From Globisporangium splendens (Eukaryota; Oomycota; Peronosporomycetes; Pythiales; Pythiaceae): a DNA stretch of 64,000 nucleotides. The notes beneath the pieces were generated by a model, which worked only from the letters and a program-made list of their open reading frames with translations, was not told the origin of the DNA and ran no database searches. Below, piece after piece: positions 55,831 through 64,000 of the stretch (positions are counted from its first letter, which is position 1; each line of letters opens with the position of its first letter). The translations under genes were made by a program, and so were the position numbers. Location of the stretch: contig VFIW01000141.1 in NCBI GenBank assembly GCA_006386115.1, forward strand, positions 32,008 through 96,007. Direction: 5' to 3'.

Positions 55831-58103
55831 ATGGCTCCGGACGACAACGACGAGCCGCAACACCAGGAAGACAGACAACGAGAAGCATGGTTTGCCGCTG
55901 CCGAGGCCGGCGATATCGCAACCATGGCTCACGTGTTGACACGGCATCCCGAGTTCATCAATGCCACCGAATGTCCTCAGGTATTTTCCAACTCATTTGT
56001 CAGAATGTTGGATAACTTAATCTAGTACCTGAATCATTGGTTCGTTCACGATTCAATACATAGCGCATGAAGTCCTTCATGACGGCTCTGCAGATGTGCG
56101 CGTGGCGCAACCACAGTGAGGCTGCAGCGTGGCTTATCGACGTGGGCGGCGCCGACCTCGAGGTAGCCGATGAGTTTGGCATGACAGCGCTTCTCATTAA
56201 TTTGGCTCGGGTCGGATTGGAGTTGATGTTCCCGTTCCCACTTGTTCGTTCCCGTTGTATCGACATGAGCTCTCCCATTGAGGTAAAGCACCGTCAAGTA
56301 GTGCATTATTGCTAGACCAGTGTCTTACACTTTGCCGCTGTCCTCGTATTGCGATTCACTTAAACCAAAGATGGAAAAACACAGGCGCAGATTTACCAGA
56401 GATCGCTCCTCATGTCAAACGATCGATACGACCACTCTCGAAGTACTGCTCGCGAGAGGTGCCAACGTGAACCACTGTAACAATGTAAGTGAAGCCATTT
56501 CGATTTGGATCTGGCTGTTGTGACTAACTTGGCGTACTTGGATATAAACCTGTACCAGGAGAGTGAAACCGCACTGCTTCTAGCTACCAGCGATGGTCTG
56601 ACAAAGCACGTGCAGATTCTGATCGCAAACGGTGCCGATATCCACACTCTCGATGCTCAGAACCGCACGATTTTTGAGATCGCGTGCCAGAAAGGACACG
56701 TTGATGTCGCACAACTGCTGCTGGCCAACGATAACGAATGCGATTGGCAGGCTGGGGTACGTGTACGCTTGGAACACGGGAATGCAGCTGCATTTTAAAC
56801 TCATGGATAGAAACTGTTCCCAATTTGGCTTCCAGGAGCAAGCACTACGAGATGCTGTGTGCCACGATTTCCCAGGAATTCTTGACTTGCTGCTCGACAA
56901 GGTGGTCGTGATTGTACCGGAAGAAACTCGAACAGAGGTAATGCCAGTTTTTTTATTTATTGCTTTCTTGTCTTGTACTCACGCGCCTATGCATCGCCCT
57001 GCTGTAGATACTCGGAGAACTTTTGCATCTGGCTGTGGAGTTTGACGCCCCAGAGTGCACCTTGCACTTGCTGCTTACCGACGGTACCGACGTTAACTGG
57101 AGATCCTCAACGGAGAAAGGGAGCCAAACAGCAGTTCACCTTGCTTGCCGACTGCGACGCTCCGAGATCCTGAGGATCTTGCTGGACAATGGTGCCGATG
57201 GAAATACCTTTTGTGAAGACGGAGACCCTGGGAGCCGATACTCTCCGTATCACGTCGCGACTATGAATCGCGGCCACGAACAGATTGATATCCTAGCTGA
57301 GCATGGCGTAAGTATCAATCTGATTGATCATGTAAGCATGCATCCATTTTTCTTGCATATCCTGTTCTGGGAAGGCATGTCGGTATTCAAATGTGGATCT
57401 TCACGATGTCACGTGACTCCCTTTTTGCTTTATCTAGAACCAGAACACTCCGCTCCTCTTGGCGTTAAAGAAGGGACTCGGCTTTGGGGTCATGGAGCAC
57501 TTGATCAGCCACGGCGCCCACTTTGTATTTCCAACAAGCGCCAGTCGAGATTCGGTACGGATGATGCACTGCGGGTTGTTGATCTTCGTGGATTACGTTA
57601 TAACCTCTTTCTTCTAATTGCTATACACTCAAAGATTGCACCAATTCTCGCGTCATGGCTACAAAATCTCTCGCCGTTGAACGTTCCGGCGCTGATCCAC
57701 TCGCTCTTTGACGCGACAAATCTCATCACAAATTCCGTGAGCAGACCATCACGTGGAAATTTACTCCTCGCTGCTTGACTCACTTTGAATGTTGTGTTGC
57801 TGTAGCAGCATCGGCGCGTGGTCGAGGTTCTCCTTTGGTCCAGACACACCGAAGAAGCGCTCCTCGTGATACTGTTGACACTCTTTTCATCACCCAGAAG
57901 TCGACCCTCACGAGCAGTAAGACTTGAAATTCCGATTGTGCTTCCTCTGCTGTCGCTCTGACTGACTAATCGTTAATGTATCTCGCCACGTGCGACTACA
58001 GACATTGGAAATCGTATTGCCATGGACTATTAGCTTCCGCGCGCGCATCACGATTCAAAAACTACTTCGCGACGCACTCGAGAATCGAGGACTCGCAACG
58101 TGA
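55831..58103 (+). CDS. Ankyrin-repeat protein B (paralogue of A)
   Basis: Ten exons: 55831-55980, 56064-56282, 56371-56484, 56559-56756, 56836-56937, 57008-57331, 57438-57554, 57635-57736, 57806-57916 and 58002-58103. The protein has 512 residues. Exons 2, 3 and 4 have exactly the lengths of those in gene A (219, 114 and 198 bp), and all introns are again phase 0. Conserved blocks include REAWFAAAEAGDIATMAHVL, MTALLINLARVGLELMFPFP, ETALLLATSDGLTKHVQILI, VNWRSSTEKGSQTAVHLACR, HFVFPTSASRDS and VLLWSRHTEEALLVILLTLF. The two genes arose by duplication and have diverged considerably at protein level while keeping their frames, so both are probably functional. The function is unknown. Confidence 0.85.
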
Positions 58104-58688
58104 TTATTGCGCAGCTTTTCACTCGGAAATTGAAAACATTGCAGTTAGTAATTATTCCGGAAACAGTCAACTCGTCGATCTGTTAGACGGTTCCGGTGAG
58201 CTTATCCCAATGAAATGGCCACGCAGTCAACAATTGCTGCGACTCGAACGTATACGCCGTTGGCGACAGCGTGTAAGGTGGTGTTGGGAGCAGCTTTATG
58301 TGTCGTTCGTCGTGATGGAGCAGAAGTATGAAATTTGATTCTGAATGAAAGCATAAGAAAATATGCCACATGCTATTGTAATACATAAATATGCCTTGAG
58401 CGCATGTCATAAATATACCACAAGAGAAAGCAGGAACCACTTTGAAGTCGTAGTCAAGAACCTGCCACGAGCCTCCAGATTTGGCATATCATGGTACACC
58501 ACCGATGGCGAGCCACGTCGGTGGGTATGGACAACTATCTGACTACGTGTGTGAGGAAGCGTGTGCAAGACTTCTCTCAAGGACTCTGTTCCAAGAGCTG
58601 TTGCCTGCTTCCTGCAGTGCAACGATCGGTTACCTAAAGAGTAACCGTCAATAACTAAAGGCTTAGAGGAAAAATGGAACTGTTTATT
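58104..58688. other. Intergenic, no gene seen
   Basis: It lies between ankyrin gene B and the proposed start of the Gypsy LTR. Nothing recognisable was found. Confidence 0.4.
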
Positions 58689-59346
58689 TGTTGGGGGTTG
58701 TCCTCTGTAGGACACCCTGAGTTATCTTTAGTTCACTATCTAGCATAGTGAACTTCCGCTTATTTCAATGTGGACATAAGTGAATGGCTCTGAATTGCCG
58801 TGTTATTCAATTGGTCTAAAAGCATATAGTTTTAGCCTATGAGAGTCGTGTCTGTGACCGACCTCTAATCAGAGTAGTTTGGCTACCTTTGTAGTTCAAG
58901 TGAGTGCGGCGAACCTAATGGATCGGCTGCTTTGGTATTTCTCGTAGCTAGGTAAGGAAACTTTAGTTTCATGCGGACTTAGTCCAATGTCAACAGATTG
59001 AGCTAAGTTGCTGCGGTGCAACTTAGCGTGTGACCCCGTTACAATATACAATTTGAACGAACTCTTGAGAAATTCGTATTCCAGCAATCGAATGCACACT
59101 AGATTGCCAACCAAACGCACCTTTCCGTCTTCTGTTTCGTGCGCGGAGGTGTTATTTGCGATTGTTTGATTTGGGGAAGGATGTGTGATTGCACAAGAAC
59201 AGGTGGACCTTGTAATGGGCTATACCTAGCCATTACATGAAGGTGGATCTGTTCCCAGATCTAGTGTGCCACACACCACATTCAGTGTGCATTGTGGAGA
59301 GACAAATAACAAAGGGATTACGGTACGACAATCCCCACATGCACAT

Positions 59347-59369
59347 GTGACGTCATCCCATGACGTCAC
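59347..59369. promoter_or_regulatory. Paired CRE sites in the Gypsy U3
   Basis: GTGACGTCAT and its exact reverse complement ATGACGTCAC are separated by CCC. Each contains TGACGTCA, the palindromic site of CREB/ATF-type bZIP factors. Binding is not shown by the sequence. Confidence 0.5.
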
Positions 59370-59407
59370 GAGCGCTCTCTGTGCTGATCAGTGCAGAATG
59401 TTGTTCA

Positions 59408-59466
59408 CATGTACTAACCAGTACAGAGTGATGACATCCATGTACTAATCAAGTACTGAGTGATGG
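59408..59466. repeat. Two 28-bp repeats with internal hairpins
   Basis: CATGTACTAACCAGTACAGA and CATGTACTAATCAAGTACTG begin two units 31 bp apart; both end GAGTGATG. Each contains a small stem (TGTACT/AGTACA and GTACT/AGTAC). Confidence 0.65.
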
Positions 59467-59987
59467 TTCCTACTTGGGAAACTGCACTGGTGATGAGACC
59501 GACGTGTGTCTGCCACCTGAAGTGAGTGGCTGTAGCCAATCACTTTGCAGGGAATTTTCCACGGGACTTCAAGTTCAAGTTTCCAGGAGATCCCGTAGGT
59601 TCAACCTCAGTGTACCCAAGATTTTATATATCAGGTTCATAGGTTTTATTGTTCACTTTTAGGTTTTATTTATAAAACGTGTAGGATCCCTTGGGGTTCA
59701 TTTGTAAGTAGCGACAGGAACCATAAGCATTTCAATTCAGTTACAAATTTTCTCTCAAGCCCTCAAGTCTTCTTCCTCCCTCCAAGTCGTGAGAATCGCT
59801 TCCTCTGGCACAAGCGTGTGTGCCGTGTTTGAGGGACTGTTGTGAACAGCGCCCCATTACACCTGGTAGCACTTCGAGCGGTCCTTCCAGCGACCCAGTG
59901 AAGCGAAAAGGTTTGACGAAGCGGCTTTGAGCACGTCGCGCATTCCTGTCCAAGACTGAAGACCCTGCGAGCATCCTTGTCTGGGAC

Positions 59988-61031
59988 ATGGATGCTACAG
60001 GAACCCCACTCGGTCCAGCAGTACCGGAAACTGTCGAGTTGACTATCGAGGGTTTCCCTCACTTGTCTTCTCATGAGCGGATGGCGCTTGAGCGCATGCG
60101 AGATGTCATCGGAGAGGCTGCTGTGGTCAGTCTGCTTCGATCGGCGTCTCCGGAGGACCAGAAGAGTGCAGTGGTCAGCTTCATGCACCACGAGATCATG
60201 TCCTCCCGGAAGCAGGTCGCAACCCCTGTTTCCTCACTCAGGACGGTGCCATTGAAGCTTGACGTCTCTCCGTATCGCGGCAGGGAGAACGAACCTCTCT
60301 CGCGATGGTTCGTCGAGTTGGATGCAGCCATCACTGCAAGACAACTGCGAGACCCTTCGCAGCAAGTGTTGTTCGCGATGTCCAACCTTGCGGGTCGTGC
60401 GAAGAGCTGGGCGTATGGCAAGCGTTTAGCCGATCTAAACTGCTTCCCCAGCTACGAAGACTTCAAGACCAAACTCAAGAAGGCGTTTGAACCTCCACAG
60501 AGTGAGTTCCGTGCGCGCGCCGAGTTCCTCAAACTTCGTCAAGGCCGTTTCGACCTTCACTCGTATGCACAACGCACTCGCTACTTGGTGTCGAGCATCG
60601 TTGACGAGTCGATTGACGTTCCGACGCAAGTCGTGACGTTTGTGGCGGGTCTGAACGATGGTCCGATTCGGAACCAACTGTTCCGCGAGTATCCCAAGAC
60701 GCTGGACGAAGCCATTGAACGTGCGACGCAAGAACAGTTCAGCATGAAGCAAGCGAAGTTCCAAGGGTTTGCGTCAAGGTCACCAAGACAATCGAATATT
60801 GCGCGTGATGGCCCCGAGCCGATGGACATCTCGTACATTTCCACGCCTGGAAATGAACGTCCTCGCAATGATGGAAAATGTTTCCGTTGTGGGAAGTCGG
60901 GTCACTTCGCTCGGAACTGCAAAGTGTCTTTGCCGGGTCGGCAAACGACACAGGGTTCGCGCTCGAACAACTACGGTCGCGGCCGTGGGTTCGATCGTTC
61001 CCAACGTTCAAAAAACGGGAACGACCAGTAG
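59988..61031 (+). CDS. Gypsy Gag polyprotein
   Basis: The 347-residue Gag starts at ATG 59988. It has an N-terminal helical region, the retrotransposon Gag domain (PYRGRENEPLSRWFVELDAA, SWAYGKRLADLNCFPSYEDF, FEPPQSEFRARAEFLKLRQG) and one CCHC knuckle, CFRCGKSGHFARNC. A basic Arg/Gly/Ser tail ends at TAG 61029-61031. The last codons contain the slippery site from which Pol is reached. It would form the particle shell and bind element RNA. Confidence 0.92.
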   Translation: MDATGTPLGPAVPETVELTIEGFPHLSSHERMALERMRDVIGEAAVVSLLRSASPEDQKSAVVSFMHHEIMSSRKQVATPVSSLRTVPLKLDVSPYRGRENEPLSRWFVELDAAITARQLRDPSQQVLFAMSNLAGRAKSWAYGKRLADLNCFPSYEDFKTKLKKAFEPPQSEFRARAEFLKLRQGRFDLHSYAQRTRYLVSSIVDESIDVPTQVVTFVAGLNDGPIRNQLFREYPKTLDEAIERATQEQFSMKQAKFQGFASRSPRQSNIARDGPEPMDISYISTPGNERPRNDGKCFRCGKSGHFARNCKVSLPGRQTTQGSRSNNYGRGRGFDRSQRSKNGNDQ

Positions 61032-61050
61032 GGGCGGGGCCTCCTACTGG
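61010..61050 (+). promoter_or_regulatory. -1 programmed ribosomal frameshift signal
   Basis: A_AAA_AAC at 61010-61016 is in the exact zero-frame phase needed. An 8-nt spacer (61017-61024) follows, then a stem CCAGTAGG (61025-61032) that pairs perfectly with CCTACTGG (61043-61050) around a GC-rich loop. The gag stop lies inside the stem. Slippage leads straight into the open pol frame. Confidence 0.85.
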
Positions 61051-64000
61051 CCCGGAAAAGAGGACTGTGGACGTTGTGGAGACACAGGACTCTGGCCCCA
61101 ATGTGCACGAAGCACATGCAGTTTCCGCTGTGAGTGAGAAGAGTGTCAGCCAAACGTCAAGTTTGATCGTTCTCAAAGTTCATGTAGACGGTATTGCAAC
61201 GCCTCTACGTGCTTTGGTTGACACTGGTGCATCGAACAATTTTGTTCGAAATGAAGTGATCGTCAGGCATAAAGTACCAATGCCTGATGCGAATGAAGAG
61301 AAGACGATGATCGTCCGGTTGGCCAACGGGTCAACTGTGAAGATGCCAAAGCGCGTGGTGCGCTTGGCAATGAAGTGTGAAGATTTCCGAGGTGAAGACG
61401 AGTTCATTTTACTCGACCTCGATGACAAGTTTGATCTGATTCTGGGAATGCCATGGTTGAAGCGTTTCCAACCTAGCATTGACTGGATGAAGATGAAGAT
61501 CTCCGTTGACAAGCCACGTGATGTTGACTTGTGCTGCACAACAACGGACGAAGTGGTGTGGGTTTACACATCTGTGGAAGAGATCCCAGATGACCCTCGT
61601 GATATTGCGGTGTGCGATGGCCCCCCATGTTCACGAGCGGTACCCATCTTGAAGAAGACTACTGGAGGTGGAGCAGTCAGGCGCCAACAAAAGACTGTCT
61701 CCTTTGCCATCGATCCCATGGATGAGGCGATGTGCGTGGAAGAAACGAATGGGAAAAGAGCCGAAGAGCCATCCCGAGACAAGACGACCAAGAAGAAGAA
61801 GGAATTATCGTCAAGTGTTGCAAGCGCAACGTGTGCCCCTGATCAAGGTACAAGTCAAGATGACGAAGGAAGTGTCCAAGCAAGAGTCACTTCGAATGAA
61901 TACGTGAACGTATTGGTCTACAATGAAGATGGTGACAGCAACGTAATGCGTCTCATTGAAGTCGAAAATCCTCCAAGCTCAGTCGAAGAGTTGATTTCCT
62001 TGCCATCGATGAGCAAGAAGACGCTGAAGCGTAGCCTAGCGAAAGGCGAAATTTCGCAGGTCTGCATGATCGTCGATGTTGACGATGCAGAAGACATCAA
62101 CACGGTATCAGCAACGGAGGCTGAAGTGTTCGATGAGAAGGCACGGAAGGAAAGGTTCGAGGAGCAGTCATGGGACGCTCTCAAGAAGAACCCCGTGTAT
62201 GAACTTGTCAAGGAATATGAGGACATATTCCCAGACAAGGTGCCGGACGAACTGCCATTCGATAGAGGCGTTCGCCATGAGATTGACATACTTCCGGGAA
62301 CGAAGTATTGTATCACAAGACAGTGGCCGTTGCCAAGAGAACAAGTCGTTGCGATCGACGAGTTCTTTGCGCAACGTGCTAAGGCTGGTCATGTGCGAGA
62401 AAGCAAGTCTCCACATTGTAGCCCAACCTTCTGTGTGAAGAAGGCAACTGGTGGTTGGCGCATCGTTCACGCTTTCAACAAGCTGAACGACGCGACAATT
62501 CCAGCCCAAACTCCGGTTCCACGCAAGGATATGATCCTTGATGGAATGGTTGGCAGTACTGTCTTCAGTGCTATCGATCTGAAAGATGGGTTCTATCAGA
62601 TTCGAATGCGCGAAGACGATGTTCCACTAACCGCAGCGAGTACCCCGAGTGGTATGCTGTGGGAATGGTTAGTGATGCCACAGGGACTGAAGAACGCTCC
62701 TGCGACTTTCAATAGGATGGTCACGAATTTACTTCGTCCATTGAGAGGGTTTGCACCGAGTTACTTTGACGATATATTCGTTCATAGTAAAACGACGGGT
62801 GAAAAGTCTGACGTTGATGCTCATCTTGACCATCTCCGTCAAGTCTTTCAGGTCATGCGAGAGAACAAGCTCTACGCTAACCTGAAGAAGTGCATATTCT
62901 TTGCACAAGAGATCCCCGTTCTCGGCTGCTTTGTGGGAAAGCATGGCGTTCGAGTTGATCCGGAGAAGGTCAAAGCTATTGACGATTGGCCTGTGCCTCA
63001 GAATGTCAAACAGCTGAGACAATGGTTGGGTTTGGCCAACTACTTGCACAAGTATACACGCAATTATGCAGCGTTGGTGCAACCCCTCACACAGCTCCTG
63101 AAGAAGGACATTGAGTGGGAGTGGTCCAGCGACCACCAAGCAGCGTTTGCCGAAGTCAAGAGGAGTTTGCGAGAAGCTCCCGTGCTGGCAATTGCAAACC
63201 ACGACAAGCCTTTTCATGTGGTTTGCGATGCAAGCGATTATGCCATCGGTTGCGCCTTGATGCAACACGATGATGAGGGTCATGAGCGAGTTGTGTCGTA
63301 TCAGTCACGACAACTCCGACCCGCAGAACGGAACTACACAGTTCACGACAAGGAACTTCTGGCGATGAAGTATTCTTTGGTCAAGTTCCGTGTGTATCTG
63401 CTTGGCGAGGAGCGCTTCGCTATCTACACTGATCACGCATCTCTGCGTACGGCAGTGAAGATTCCTCATTTGTCGCAAAGAATGGCGAGATGGTTCTCCT
63501 TCTTTGCAGAGTACAACTTTGTTGTACACTACAAGCCAGGCAAGACGAACATCTTAGCCGATGCGCTGTCAAGACGTCCGGACTATGATCCGAAGACCAA
63601 GAGTGAAGACACGGACGGAGCGTGTCGACTCTGTGAAGATGTTCAAGCGATCGCGGTGCAAGCTACGACTACAGTGCGAGAAGACATTGTCGAAGGGTAC
63701 AAGTCTGACGAAACATGTCAGGACTTGTTGAAGTATTTCAAGGACCCTTCGGACAAAGCACTGCAAGGTCTTCCGTCACGCACAAGATCGCGAGTTCACC
63801 GCTTCCGAGTACACAACGGGTTGTTGTACTATGCGGTTGAACAAGGGGATACAGCAAGGGTTGTTGTTCCCAACGACGAAGGTCTGCGTCATCGACTCTT
63901 GTATGAGTACCATGACAGTCCTTCTGGTGGCCATCTCGGACGTGAGAAAACGTTTCTCAACTTGTCTCGAGATTACTACTGGCCACACATGTACAAGTGG
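61017..64000 (+). CDS. Gypsy Pol, expressed by -1 frameshift (3' partial)
   Basis: In the -1 frame relative to Gag the sequence is open for about 995 codons to the window edge. Protease has LRALVDTGASNNFVR (near 61210). A linker with a Lys-rich stretch follows. Reverse transcriptase starts near 62200 and has GGWRIVHAFNKLN, FSAIDLKDGFYQI, LVMPQGLKNAPATF and the catalytic YFDD (62760-62772). RNase H has HVVCDASDYAIGCALMQ, DKELLAMKY and YTDHASL. The integrase zinc-binding region begins HDSPSGGHLGREKTFLNLSR, YYWPHMYKW. No stop or frameshift is seen, so this may be an active copy. The integrase core and right LTR lie outside the window. Confidence 0.92.

Larger units (their letters stand above)
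58689..59768 (+). repeat. Probable Gypsy left LTR and U3 region
   Basis: Start and end are inferred. The start TGTTGGG equals the Copia LTR start. The last 280 bp (59484-59735) align with the Copia LTR. The 800 bp between hold many short perfect inverted repeats. A TATA-like TTTTATATATCA is at 59622-59633. No standard primer-binding site was identified downstream. Confidence 0.5.
58689..64000 (+). mobile_element. Ty3/Gypsy LTR retrotransposon (3' part outside the window)
   Basis: Gag (59988-61031) and Pol (-1 frame, open to the window end) are intact. The upstream LTR probably starts at TGTTGGGGGTTG (58689). Domain order protease, RT, RNase H, integrase zinc finger is that of Gypsy. The right LTR is not in view, so LTR ends, age and target duplication cannot be fixed. 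Confidence 0.85.

Noticed and set aside
59800..59890. TGGCACAAGCG and TGGTAGCACTTCG as Gypsy primer-binding sites
   Set aside because: Neither complements a plausible tRNA 3' end with a T-loop at the right distance.
1..64000. CRISPR arrays, bacterial operons and rRNA genes
   Set aside because: No regularly spaced repeats or rRNA-like sequence; introns and retrotransposons show eukaryotic nuclear DNA.

Overview
The window looks like nuclear DNA of a plant-pathogenic oomycete of the Peronosporales type (Phytophthora or a downy mildew; genus not decidable from sequence alone). The reasons are short introns with GTACGT/GTAAGT donors, a PDR-type ABC transporter relic, an oomycete-style bZIP factor, a protein with WRKY19-like zinc fingers, secreted-protein genes, and Copia, Gypsy and hAT elements between housekeeping genes. 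Most real genes have introns, so exon structures are given in the evidence fields.

Layout. 1-2753: C-terminal part of a long disordered protein ending in a PDZ-like domain. 3972-6108: two neighbouring secreted-protein genes, each broken by one in-frame stop. 6218-10510 (minus): PX-RCC1-TBC protein. 11238-17629: a decayed PDR transporter containing an intact, recently inserted Copia element (12531-17340). 18307-19779: bZIP factor. 19780-23670: no gene, but a diverged duplication with a nearly invariant 252-bp core. 23674-25119 (minus): zinc-finger protein. 25120-30738: mostly gene-poor, with two tentative small genes. 30739-34431 (minus) and 35190-36318 (plus): condensin CAP-G and the CHIP-like U-box ligase, divergently arranged. 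37091-37719: unknown 181-aa gene. 37947-39806 (minus): GPR107/108-like seven-TM protein. 41047-41600: broken RNase H. 44728-47238 and 55831-58103: two ankyrin-repeat paralogues, each with ten exons and only phase-0 introns. Between them, 50238-55395 is a hAT transposon with 19-bp terminal inverted repeats and a perfect 8-bp target duplication. It carries a degenerate transposase and, convergently, a coiled-coil ORF. 58689-64000: 5' part of a Gypsy element with gag and an open pol that leaves the window. The gag/pol junction carries a textbook -1 frameshift signal.

The most notable observations are the two-gene hAT element, the Gypsy frameshift signal, the clear homology between the Copia and Gypsy LTRs, the dense hairpins in the proposed Gypsy U3, and the 252-bp conserved core. 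In-frame stops are confined to secreted-protein and mobile-element genes. The housekeeping genes have none and all three stop codons occur, so decay is a simpler explanation than recoding.
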